Source: Megalopta genalis
Taxonomy: Eukaryota; Arthropoda; Insecta; Hymenoptera; Halictidae
DNA: 64,000 nucleotides
Direction of reading: 5' to 3'
Assembly (NCBI RefSeq): GCF_051020955.1
Contig: NC_135019.1
Location: 24,247,375-24,311,374, forward strand
A program made the translations under genes and the position numbers. Below, in pieces: positions 50,203 to 60,917 of this stretch (its first letter is position 1; each line of letters opens with the position of its first letter). A model generated the notes under the pieces. It had not been told where the DNA came from. It was given only the letters and a program-made list of their open reading frames with translations, and searched no databases.

Positions 50203-51283
50203 TTGAAAAAATTAATTCTATCTATTTGTATTTTGAGGTTCGTTCAATTTGTTTGTACAATATCATTCATTAGAATATTACTGTGCATTCATAATAAATT
50301 TTTGTTCATACATTATTATCAAGCTGTAAATATAAAAAAAATACTAGAATTGTACCCAGGTATATATGAACTTGAAACAGTGTTGTATCATGTTGTGAAT
50401 GATCATTTTAACGAAAGTGCAGCTCATGTGTCTGTTCATAGTTCTTTCACTAGATAGATCATCGTAAATAGAATCTGCCATAAGATTGTATTCAGAAAGA
50501 TTTCATGGAACGAAAATATATAATCTTCGAAGTTCCATAATTATGGATAGTTTTCGGGCAATTTTTTTTGTTCAGCCATTGCTTTCTACTGACGAACAAT
50601 TAAAGAATTATTTGAGAGTTGCTATCGAATAAATAGGCAATGCTGATCAATTTTCTTCGGAACACGGATTTACAGAGACTGTGTTTGGAACGTTGATTGA
50701 GTAGTGGTATAATAGGGAACCAGATCGTTGCATAAATTCAGAAGGAATTGTTACTCAGAAACGAAATGCATTCGCTTTAATATAGGATACAGAGGTGAGC
50801 TTATTTATTACTGTTACATTATTAACTGGAAATCAACCCAACATTCTACTTTCAATTTCGTACATGTTTAAATGCCGACTGAAATATCAAAATTACTTAC
50901 TGGTGGAACAATTTCACTGGGGACCGCGGGGTACCGTTAATATTTAAACTCGATTCGGTTAAAATAACGTTTGTTCTCTGTCGCAGTTTATGTCAATAAC
51001 AGGGAAATAATTTATAATATTGTTACGTTACTCCCACCTAACAATGCAGAGAGAAGAATAATTGCCGCGATTAGTTGGTCGCTGCGTAGTCGGAATAACA
51101 ATAATCGAAACGCCGTGTGCATACTATGCTGGAGAATTCGTGTCTACAAAGAACGAAAATTTGATTTGTCGTGATACTGTCGTCCAACCACCAACCTTTA
51201 TTTATAGAATATTTGTAAAGACGAGACCAATATATTTTGATTGTCATCTGCAGAGACAGTGCTGGCAAATTAGATTAAAATAA
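50203..51283 (+). pseudogene. Unrecognised broken coding frame
   Basis: From 50543 one frame runs 247 codons to a TAA at 51281-51283. It has seven internal stops (50630, 50702, 50783, 50945, 50960, 51008, 51059), all TAA or TAG and none TGA. Stretches between stops have balanced composition, for example IETPCAYYAGEFVSTKNEN and RDTVVQPPTFIYRIF. Upstream, a frame from 50203 (FNESAAHVSVHSSF near its end) continues through stops at 50455, 50521 and 50548 to an 8-T run at 50562-50569, where a slip could join it to the main frame. After 51283 the frame stays free of TGA until about 51364. I recognise no domain. A decayed gene or element whose Gln codons mutated to stops fits, but chance is not excluded. 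Confidence 0.25.
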
Positions 51284-51369
51284 CATTGTACGACAAAGGC
51301 TACGGACAGGGTGCGCATCAAAGCGATGCCACGGGCATACCGATATGCAATTACTGAAACGAAATGAAA

Positions 51370-52670
51370 ATTTTTATTTCTTACACTAGGTTCGTTGTAA
51401 AATTACCAATAATAGAGTTCCCCGAAACAAAAATAATTTACAAACACGATAAAAATACTTGACGATGTTCAAGACTCCTTTTGTCCAAGTCAAATTTCAA
51501 AGTGTTGCTTTTTAATCTATAAAGTCATCTCCTGAAAAATTTGAGATAGAAATAACTCGACGAATAAAACCGAAACTGGAAAATAAAAATTCGTTGGCTA
51601 ACAAGTTACGATTTACTCGATTTTATTTTTATATCGCAAAGAAATTGGATTAGATATTCGTGGAGCTTATGAAGTAATGAACTTATCTCGTAACAAAACA
51701 TTTTCAGTTTTTTGTTAGAACAGTTAGAACAATTAGAACACTTTGACTAAAATCCAAGTACTGTCTGCACAGTGAACCGAAAAAAAGACGTCGTTGCACC
51801 GCAGGGGTACAAATTACATCCAATTACCTTCTCCCGTTTTTTCTTCGTCTCGTTTTAACAAGGAGCATGGAAGTATAACGTTAACATCCGCAAACTATCA
51901 GATACGATTATTAAGTGGATTAATAATCAGTGGTAACATAGAAATTCCAATATCTGCTTATAGTCGCGACAAAGCTCTGGCAAACGCACAATAACAGCAA
52001 TTACTGCTACTAGATTCTGATTATCATCATTTAAGGATTGTGCATCGGTTCGCTGATCACGTCCGCAATTTTACCACTTAAACGCGTTCGAATCGATTTG
52101 TTACATTCTCGTGACCTAATTGATTTATTTGTTTCTCGACCATTTTATGTGAAACACAATCGTTGTGGATGCAATGTACATCGAACATTTATACACAAAA
52201 CGCGTCTTTAATACGTGGAGCTAATTAATATTCTTATTGTAATCGAACTACTGTTAATCAAATTTAATGCGAACGTAAAGAGTATAAACATTCTTCCTAC
52301 GTTGTTCAACGCATTCAACCGTTGTTTACGCTTGATGAAATTAAATGTATTGCAACAGAGATATTTATGCTCACACTTGTTTCCAATTACTGTTTATTTA
52401 TCATTTGTCCTCAGAATATAATTTGAAAGTATCGAGCGTTCATTTATTGATATGAATAATCAATTCACTGTCCATTTGAAAAAATTATAATTTTATTGGT
52501 TACACTTCGATACATTGTTTACGCATTTATAGCTTGCAAGAAAAATATTACATTTAAAAGTTTCATAGAATTTGGTACGATTTTCGTTACTTTATGTCCA
52601 GAAAATGAATTACTATAGAAAATGACAGTTTACTTAAATAGTTGAACTTTTCAAAGCTTATAGAAACGTG
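51370..52670. other. AT-rich sequence, no feature seen
   Basis: Short frames only, none with recognisable features. Confidence 0.4.
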
Positions 52671-52677
52671 AAATGAC

Positions 52678-52865
52678 TTAACACTAAACCTATTCAGCTC
52701 TAAACTATATTTATTTAGACTTGTCGCCATTTTTATTATAATGTATGCTTCGATCAAGATATTTATTCAGTCAGTTTCTATGAAAGAATCATTATAATGT
52801 CAACAACTTTAAAACAACAAATGTGGATCTGGTCATTTTGACCGGCACGTTAGGTTTAATGTTAA
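52678..52865. mobile_element. TTAA-flanked MITE, 188 bp
   Basis: TTAA at 52678-52681 and 52862-52865 flanks inverted ends CACTAAACCTA (left) and TTAGGTTTAATG (right). Near the right end lies GGTCATTTTGACCGG, a palindromic word. The interior is AT-rich and non-coding. TTAA duplication and CA(C/T)TA termini suggest piggyBac-type mobilisation. Confidence 0.75.
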
Positions 52866-53049
52866 CAGACAGATTGATAATTGTGCTGTCAGTCAAAGAA
52901 GCTTTGATAAAACAAAAGTTTCAGAAGAAATTGTTGCACGAGATTGGTCTAAATTATCCATCGAATTACGGACGAAATTGCTGTCGCTCTAGAACAATTT
53001 CGTAAGAAATCGTCACGAGTTTCGATTATGAAAGGACTATTAGGAAAGT

Positions 53050-53700
53050 GCTTTATAAAGATAGAATAACAGAGGTCAGAGAAGACGACAACCGCCTTCT
53101 AAAATTCGCAATAATAGCACCGTTCAATAAAACATCGATTCCCGGAAACTGTTTCTCCGCACAACGAGCAAATTATCCGTTCGCGTGCAAAGATTGTGCT
53201 CCGCCAAAGGAAAAGTCTACAAAGAGACACAAAAAACTATACGATCTGCGGGGTTGGGGGGGAAGAGGGGGAAAGCGAGAAAAAGCAAGCACGGTGGCAC
53301 GATATTTCCCGCGGATCATCTGTACCTAATTTGATTGGAATCGCAGCCAATGGGAGTGCTCGTTCGGCAACGCGATACATGAACCCGCCTTTTAAGTAAA
53401 TTAAAATCAGGCCGAGCCGATAAATTCGATAATGTTAAATTGTTCTTCGTGTAATCAAGCTTAACCGTCGACCGGGCTTTTGTCGATCGACGATCGTTTT
53501 CAAGCGAGCACGCCGATCATTTTCTTTTTGCAATTCGGTTCGCTGGGAACGGTTCACCTTAGCGTCTCATTCAAAGATCACGGCCTTTGTTAATTCCAAA
53601 CACGCGTTCCCAGATACCCGGCTGTCTTTATCAGCTGCCAATCGAAAAAGAAATTGTTCTCGTTCGGTGCAATTAATGCCTAGTGAACGAAATACTTTTT
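53050..53700. other. GC-richer block, no recognised gene
   Basis: Frames 53048-53329 and 53196-53399 overlap on the same strand in different frames and have no domain. The block contains the G-rich run listed separately. Confidence 0.35.
53250..53271 (+). other. Potential G-quadruplex
   Basis: GGGG, TT, a run of seven G, AAGA, then GGGGG. The seven-G run can supply two three-G tracts, so the forward strand meets the usual four-tract rule with loops of 1-4 bases. Confidence 0.65.
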
Positions 53701-54397
53701 TTAAAATAGTTGCTTCGCGTTTTAGGAACGAAATTCATTTCGGAGCTGTAGAGAAATTTACAATTAGTGTTTTCACATAATATGCAAAATACGTGAGTGT
53801 TGATTTAATTTTGTGTTGCTTTTATTATTTAGAAAAAAAAAAGTGGCATATTTAGAAAAATATATTATTAAGAAGTGAGATAAGGTTTTGTATATGTCTT
53901 GAAAGAGAAACGAGATGAGCTGATTAATTTCAAAATGAAACATTTCAACTCCTCAAAACATTTAATTGAAACATTTTCCATTTCTGGAAACTATGAAATG
54001 TTCGTCTCCTGTCTTCTTGAGTTGCACGAGAATTTGTTGTCTAGTTGCACTAGAATTTGACATTATAAATAATACGTAATTTGTCAGCAAAACAAAAATG
54101 GGTAGAACAAGAAGTGTAATCCTAAGATTCTGTATGCAACTATTATTAACGTTGAGTGCAAACTTTTGCGCAAAATTGTATTTCTTCTCCTAATCGTTCT
54201 AATTACCCGGAAACGATACATCAGTGTTTTTAAATTTATCAAATGTTTTTATTATTTTACAAATCCCTCATCCAGTGACTGACGTTGATATTCTAATTTC
54301 GATTTTATTAACCAAATTCCTTTGACGATTTAAAAAATTTTAAACGCGTCAACAGATTTATATAATATTTCATATTTCATTCGCCACGCCGAAACTA

Positions 54398-54400
<3 letters not shown>
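53700..54400. other. AT-rich sequence, no feature seen
   Basis: No frames or repeats were recognised. Confidence 0.4.

Positions 54401-54445
<45 letters not shown>
54401..54445 (+). repeat. (TC)n microsatellite, about 22 copies
   Basis: A pure TC/CT dinucleotide run of about 45 bp. Confidence 0.97.
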
Positions 54446-54448
<3 letters not shown>

Positions 54449-54449
54449 G

Positions 54450-55100
54450 TATGCACACGTGTGAACGATTCTTAGGACACGTTTATTCGGTGATTTATTC
54501 AACGAAACAGCTGGTAATTCCACGGATCTGGACACAGGTGATCCGGCAGCCAGTAAATTTGAAACTATCAAACTATTTCAAAGAGGAATGACGTATCGCT
54601 GGAAAACCGAAACGGATTCCCACACCGGAGCAGCCTTCTGATTAAGAAGGATCGCATTCCATGTACGACCCTCGGTACGCTTTGCGGAGCATCAATTGTC
54701 ATGTGGGGCACGGTTCCCGCGACGCAACAGGAAGAGGAACTACGCTTTAAAGCTACTTTGATTACGATTCCGAAACTCTAGATCCTCCCGCAGGTTTCGA
54801 GTCTGTCACTAGTCTAGAACCGGGTAGGTCGCATGTAGCACCGAGGAGCCTCAACTTCCTTTTACTTGACAACCAACGTTCTACTTTCATATTGCAGCCG
54901 CCATGCTGTGTTGCAGCGTACGTAGCAGAGCGTACTGTTCCAAGAATTTAAACGCGGTACAACCCATCCACGTTTATACATGGCGCAATATAAGAACTGG
55001 AAGTTCAGGGAATCGAAAAGTTTCGCGCCAATCATTGCTGGACGCCGCCAGCAACGTATAATTGCGTCGACCTTGGAACGATTGTTATTCGTTTGAAAAT
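54450..55100. other. GC-richer block with a small open frame
   Basis: A 52-codon frame at 54903-55061 starts in a strong context (GCCGCCATG), just after TTTCATATTGCAG, a plausible splice acceptor. No domain was recognised. See findings. Confidence 0.3.
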
Positions 55101-55106
55101 AATTAA

Positions 55107-55684
55107 AGCTGAGAAATAGGCGTTGACGAACATTCGAATAAATCGCTTTGCTAAAAACACGTACAGTAGAATAACTAAATAAATGTTAAATAGATGTCAG
55201 TTCATATAACCTGGGTAGGTTCGTATAATAGGAGTTCACTGATTATCCCCCCTAATTCTAACTTTTCGTTCAAACGGCGGGAGTTCGCGTTCAAATAACC
55301 AAGCAAACAAAAGAAAATTTGCTGAGTTTACATTTATCTACGTTCGCCGATACCTGTTCACATAAATGGAGTAACGCTTGAGAGCAGCTCGGATGATTGG
55401 AGTTCAGCAGAAGTTCACCGAATTGAGTATTAACCAAAATGTAATTTCAATACACGGAGTTCGGATAAGAGGAGTTCTACGGTATGTAGAACCTCGTTTA
55501 TCAGAACCAGTGATCAATCCTCATCATTCTTCCATCATTTCAACACTAGAACTACCAAACTAAGCAAAATGACTGGGTCGTGATACTTTCTTAAACAACA
55601 TCTGATATTATAAAATTATTTCCCGTACGTGTTTTTAGCAAAGCGACTTATTCGAATGTTCGTCAACACCTATTTCCTAGCGTT
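55107..55684. mobile_element. Long inverted repeat, about 578 bp overall
   Basis: The left arm (55111-55166) and right arm (55623-55680) are nearly perfect inverses for over 50 bp (GAAATAGG, GTTGACGAACATTCGAATAA, CGCTTTGCTAAAAACACGTA). Between them lie several copies of a GGAGTTCG, TAA, AGGAGTTC type word (about 55211, 55288, 55405, 55459) and, at 55459-55512, two pogo-like ends head to head (TTCGGATAAGAGGAGTTCTA against TAGAACCTCGTTTATCAGAA). The right arm lies inside the TTAA element 55540-55812, so this may be an inverted partial copy of that element with other insertions between. The 61-codon frame 55378-55563 is a by-product. Confidence 0.7.
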
Positions 55685-55812
55685 AAATGAACTTCTTTAT
55701 TCAACCATGTGTTATAGTAGAAATTGTACAAAGTGAATATAAATCTAATCTTGTCATTGCTATGAAACAGTAGACATTAGTTGCGTTCAAGGCTCGATAG
55801 TTCTAGTGTTAA
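55540..55812. mobile_element. TTAA-type MITE, 273 bp
   Basis: The right end reads GATAGTTCTAGTG then TTAA (55809-55812). The left end reads CACTAGAACTACC, preceded by TCAA, a one-base variant of TTAA. Inverted ends match over about 12 bp. The same ends occur at 35911-36054, and the right end recurs at 2190-2280. The element is non-autonomous. Confidence 0.7.
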
Positions 55813-55814
55813 GT

Positions 55815-57750
55815 TCTGCGTTAATCAAGATAGTGTACATAATTTCATTGGGATCTGAACTTCTCAATACACATTTTAATATATGAAAATAATGTATTAA
55901 CATTCCAGAACTTATTTAATCTTGCTATTTTTTATATAAAATTTGGTTTGCATTAGCATCATATTCATTAACATAAATGACCCTATGAGTTACGTCTATC
56001 GTTATTATTCTTTTAGTGGTTCATTATTCCGCAACATAATCACCAACGTTGCCATAAGAACTCTACAGAATTGATTTCATATTCTCATCTACGAAATGAG
56101 TCTAACTAAATTCGTTCTAATTAAAGAAACCCCATGAAGCTTCCTTTCTTCCAACAAGTTGCTTTCGTTCGAAAGTATAAAAGCCATAGAATGCTACACA
56201 AAGACGCATTAGGCCAATCCTTATTCCCAGCGTTTATAAAGCTAATCGGCCAAAGCCGTAATTTCCCAAAATTAAAGCCACCAATCCAAAAACTTCGTCC
56301 AGGATTGACTTTTCGGTCTCCAAATGGTAGCATAATTACCGGGACACCCAGTAGAAAGAGTCGTAAAGGGAATTTGGGGAAACCGCTAGGATCTAGTGGC
56401 ACCTTACCCGGTAATACAATAACAGTTCCGAACGATTCTCGTTAGACCGATATGCGCGTCCAAGGATTCGAACTTTTCGAGCCGGACCCCGCGTGCTTTG
56501 CCCAGGCTGCATCGCATCGAGACGTGCAACTGCTCTGCAGGAGTTTGATTAAAAATAACACTAGACAGTCTCTGCCTGCCTGACCTTAAATAGCCGCATA
56601 ACGCGCGGCGAAGATTAAACTGAAGCCATGCAGCGGCAGCCCACCGAAAATACCGTTCGCAATCTGCTGCGCGAACACTTCGCAAACTAATACCGGGCGA
56701 TTCAAGAGCCGGTTGATGATGTTCCAGCCACGTTAATTGGCTGACGATGTTGCCCGGCTTCACTGGGTTAGTTTCAAATCTCGATAAAGACATGTTGTTG
56801 CGTTCGAAATTAAACGGTCAAGAGGCGGAACGATATTTTAAACCCGGACGAGCGGATTCGATACTCGGACAATCGATAGATAGGCGAACGAAAAACCTGT
56901 TGTGATCACGTGCTTGGAAAGAATGGAAGCTCAGTTTTATGAAACGTTTTTTAACCTGTGGTAGTTTTTGAAATAAAATAGAATTGTATGATATGCGGAA
57001 CAGTGACAGGATAACAGTTGTTGTACTATGCTAATGCTATCTCAAATTGACCTTGCATTATTTACGTAACGATGCACATAATAATTTACATAAAGAAGTG
57101 TTATTCGTTTTTTTTTTAAGTTTGAACGAAATACTAGTTCGAACGTAAATTCATTTCGTGTTTTTAATTTTCTAAAACAAACATCGTATAATTTAAATTG
57201 CATAATATTTCTCCCCTCTTTGTATTACGAATATTTATTTAACAATATGAAAATATGTGTTCAGTGATATGCAGTAGATACGTACACAGTCGTATTCAGA
57301 AACTTGCTTTTATGCAGCAAATGGAATTAATATGTGACAATATGCAACAATTTATGTGAGCAGATGGAATAAATAATAGAGAATTTCAACGCCACTGTTT
57401 CCAGCCATAAGTTTCCAACTTATTAAAAATGTTAAGTATGAAAATTAATTTTTATTTTACTCCCAGTAGTTGGAATCATGGTTGAGAATCTTTATTTTGC
57501 ATAAAGATCCACACTCTACTCACATACAGGAAATCAATGAAGTTTCATTCGGATCGCATGTTATCGCTTCCGCGACTCAACTATATAAAAACATTTTTTT
57601 CTTAAAGTATTCTACTTCCTCAGTTCATCGAACATCATAAGTAGACTCTATGTGTATTGCGTATTTTTTGTAGCTGCAACAAAAATGTACAAGTGAAATG
57701 AAAGCAGTGGAAAGATATTTGAGAACATCGACGTCACTCTAAATGTTTTA
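55815..57750. other. No recognised gene; GC-richer patch 56450-56880
   Basis: At 56121-56445 two long frames occupy opposite strands (93 and 103 codons), and a 129-codon reverse frame (56404-56793) follows in another frame. No domain was recognised. A copy of the GCATAAAAATCC motif lies at about 57487. The rest is AT-rich. Confidence 0.3.
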
Positions 57751-57754
57751 AGTA

Positions 57755-57969
57755 CAGTAATTTCTCCCTAATTCGCGCTCAGATCGCGCACAAAAATAGA
57801 CAATTTGGGAAGAGGCGATACAATTATTCGAGCCTTGCGGCTCGTTTTTGTAGTTGTTGATATTCGATAACTATAAAATCGAGCCGCAAGTTTCAAATAA
57901 TGGTGTAGCTTCTTCCCAAATTGTCCATTTTTGTGCGCAATCTGAGCGCGAATTAGGGAGAAATTACTG
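57755..57969. mobile_element. Palindromic TA-flanked MITE, 215 bp
   Basis: TA at 57753-57754 and 57970-57971 flanks inverted repeats of about 60 bp: CAGTAATTTCTCCCTAATTC, GCGCTCAGATCGCGCAC, then CAATTTGGGAAG. The inner part is also inverted (CGAGCCTTGCGGCTCG against ATCGAGCCGCAAG), so almost the whole element folds back. TA duplication suggests Tc1/mariner-type mobilisation. Confidence 0.9.
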
Positions 57970-57974
57970 TACGT

Positions 57975-58805
57975 TGAAGAAAAATCAAACCAGATTTGTC
58001 TGCATTTCCATTTTGCATAAAAATCCTAGTCAAAAGTACTACGCGAGAATTATAACAATCCGATAAATTCTCGCTATAGATAGAAATTCCCAATTTCTGA
58101 TAAAGGGAGTAAAAAAATGAGTTTCCAGTAGATTTTCAAACAAGCACCTTTGAGTCTAAAAATGTTAACGAAACTACAGTCCGGTTGCTGCGCCGAGTTC
58201 ATCGTGCGTCATAAATACGCGTGGATAGAAGTCCGACGAAGTTTCGATTGGAAAAAAATTAGTGGATATACAGTGAATTTTCCTCAAAGGGTATATTTGT
58301 ATCTCTGAGCGCGATCGGAAAGCTTTGCCGGTGGGATCCAGCGCAGCAGAAAATTAGCGGCGCGCGATGAAGGAATAAGTAGGTCGCCCGTCGCGCCGCC
58401 GACACGCGTTTTACACATACGTTTCGCTGATATTTAGAGTCCGACCGATGTGGTCCGGTGCTATTTTTAATCAAACTCGTGCTTTGACGTCGCCACGCCG
58501 AAACGCGGATTACAGCAGAAAATTCGCATCCTTAGGCGCGGCCGGTGTTTGAGCGGAAGGCGCGGCGAACTTCCTCCTGCCCGCGAACAAATAACCGCCG
58601 CTCCGGGTTCGACCAGCTCGAAAGCAACTTTCTCTGCCGCAACCCTTTGCTCTTTTTTCTTTGGGTGTTTCATCGAAACATTGGACTTTCTTTTGAACGA
58701 GCACGCGCCGCAACTCGACCCGATCATCCCACCGAAAATAACAAACGCCGCGAGTTGCGTATGCATTATGTAACAAAAGTACCCGGAATTTGTAAATAAT
58801 ACATA
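57975..58805. other. GC-richer block, no recognised gene
   Basis: 58170-58780 is GC-rich. Frames on both strands (58467-58823 and 58510-58893 reverse, 58545-58799 forward) overlap each other, and two of them run into the mariner end. They are treated as by-products. Confidence 0.4.
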
Positions 58806-58810
58806 AACTA

Positions 58811-60064
58811 TTAGGTTGGTCAATAAGTTCGTGTAAGTTTTTACACGTGAATAAGGAGAGATTTTTTGTATACAAGGAAATACCTTTGTTCAATTATATA
58901 TTTTCCTTTGTTGTGTATAGCAGTCTCCTATCTTTTTGGGCAAGGTCATAATCCCTTTATTATAAAATTTCCCATATTTCCCTGCAAAAAATCGCTCCAA
59001 GTGCTCTTTAACAGCCTTTTCAGAATTCAGTTTCTTTCCATTTAGCGAATTTTGTAAAAAACGAAACAAATGAAAATCTGTTGGAGCAACGTCTAGAGAA
59101 TACGGTGGATGTGGTAGGACATCCCAACCCAGCTGCTGTATCTTTTGACTTGTCGTAAGCGAACTGTGAGGTCTGGCGTTGTCGTGGTTGGAGATGATTC
59201 CTTTCCGATTCAGCAGTTCTGGTTGCTTTTTCTCAATGAATCTTTGTAGTTTGTCTAACTACTTGCAGTATACTTCTGAATTAACAGTTCCATTGCTTGA
59301 AAGCAATTCATAAAACACTACATCTATGTAATCCCAACAAATTGATAGCATAATTTTTTTCGGTTGAAGGTCTGGTTTCGCTATCTTTCATGGTGACTTT
59401 ATCGCTGTGATTCCACGATCGTTTACGCTTAGGTTATCGTAAACGATCCACTTTTCATCTCCCATAATCATTCGCTTGAGAAACACTTTCTTCACGTTCT
59501 GCAAGCATATCACATATTGAAAGGCGGGTTATGCGATTCGCCTCAGTTAACGGGTGCGAAACCCAAATGTCAAGCCAGCTGGTGAGGGCAAGTTCAAGAA
59601 AGTGATTTTCTACACAAATTTTTAGGATCTTGGCAATATTCCGCGTTGTGTAGCGCGGGTTATACCCAATCAAATTCCTCAGTTGATCATTATCCACCTC
59701 CTGCGTCTTTAAGTGAAAGATCTCCATCACGAAACTTTGCAAATCATTTCTGGCATACACATTTTTTAACCGTATCGGACTCATATGCATCATACAATTT
59801 GTTGCACTTTGGGTCGCGTTTTTCCCTTTTTCACAATAAAAAACATAATATGTCGTAAATGCTCTTTGAATTCGTCGATCTCCGATACAATACTTAATTG
59901 TTAAAATCATAATCAATCTTAATAATCTGGAGTTGAAAATACAGGTTAAGTGTTCACTATTACTTGATGTTGCACATTAAAGATTCGGAGTGAAGTTAAT
60001 TGTGAATTAGACTACAAGAAGATAAACATTGCCAAAAACCGCATGAACTTATTGGCCAACCTAA
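58811..60064 (-). mobile_element. mariner transposon (Tc1/mariner, DD34D), 1254 bp
   Basis: Inverted ends of 23 bp (TTAGGTTGG(T/C)CAATAAG, then TTC(G/A)TG) match at 21 of 23 positions. TA duplications lie at 58809-58810 and 60065-60066. The length is typical of a full-length mariner (about 1.25-1.3 kb). The single transposase gene runs on the reverse strand and is broken, so the copy cannot make its own enzyme, although its ends look usable. The end sequence is nearest the mellifera/cecropia-type mariners as far as I can judge; the subfamily is not certain. Confidence 0.97.
58890..59916 (-). pseudogene. mariner transposase, inactivated
   Basis: The enzyme cuts and joins the transposon ends. 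It has an N-terminal pair of helix-turn-helix domains and a C-terminal DDE/D catalytic domain. The N-terminal part shows the family's CEKGKNATQSA segment, with VDNDQL and TTRNIAKIL further on. The catalytic part shows GDEKW (Asp codon 59457-59459), HDNARPH (Asp 59181-59183) and APTDFHLF (Asp 59076-59078). Thirty-four residues separate the last two, the DD34D signature of mariners. The C-terminus ends at TGA 58890-58892. Reading is broken by at least three frame changes (two between about 59780 and 59700, one near 59490-59500) and by in-frame TGA (near 59392) and TAG (near 59260). All three catalytic aspartates are still encoded, so decay is fairly recent or mild. Confidence 0.92.
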
Positions 60065-60069
60065 TACAT

Positions 60070-60910
60070 ACTTATTAGCTATATGAATTAATCATCGGCG
60101 TACTACGTCGAGGTATTTTTGGACCCGAAGCTCGATGCATGCCTTCACCGTTTGTCACTTGACGTCGTCTGCCGCTTGTTTATGTCACAGAAAAAAATAC
60201 ATAAACAAATGTAGCAAATGTGACTACTAAAAAAAATACGATAAAATAATAATGATAATAATGATACGGTATAATAATAATAATGATGATGATAACAATA
60301 AAATTTTACTTCAAAATGTTTGTATACATAAGGTCATGGGTCCATTTAGACCCGAACGTGGGGCTGCGCTTGAACGCTCAACCGCCAGTACCGCGAGGAT
60401 TAATACTTCCTTTATTGTGCGTGAAATGAAACACTTGAATATTATTTCCATGAATTTACATATTCGTGTTTAGAATGAGAAATATAAAGAGAAGCTTATA
60501 TTTTTTCAAACAATACGTGTTTGTACCTTATCTGTAGGTGCGCTTTTTCTCATAAATATTAATCGTAAGAAATAGAAATTTAGTTACATGAAATACTATT
60601 TCGAATAATTATTTCCAGTACATCTTTAAAGAAACACTATTTCAATTAACAATTTTCTTTACCGCAACGTAGATTACTATTTTCAATACATGTACTTATT
60701 TATTTCTGTGACGTCAAATAAATCTTGAAACGTTATTTTACACAGACAAGAGTATTTAATTAACTATTTCCAATACTTTTTCAAACATTTTCACTTAGGT
60801 CTGGGTCAGCGTTAAGTTTTAGTTATTTTTACTAAGACATGACTATTGCAACGGAAATTATCCTCTAAATTGATTTACAAGAAAGAAATATAAAATGTTA
60901 TTAATAAGTA
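60070..60910. other. AT-rich sequence with trinucleotide repeat
   Basis: Imperfect AAT/GAT repeats occupy about 60240-60305. The remaining sequence has no recognised feature. Confidence 0.5.
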
Positions 60911-60917
60911 GGAAATA

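Noticed and set aside
50797..50986. Intron between GAG/GTGAGC and GTCGCAG within the broken frame
   Set aside because: The same frame stays open through most of the supposed intron, so an intron is not needed.
56121..56793. Reverse-strand frames of 93 and 129 codons as one gene
   Set aside because: They are in different frames, the first is opposed by a 103-codon forward frame, and no family was recognised.
58467..58893. Reverse-strand frames of 118 and 127 codons
   Set aside because: They overlap each other and run into the mariner inverted end. Composition explains them.
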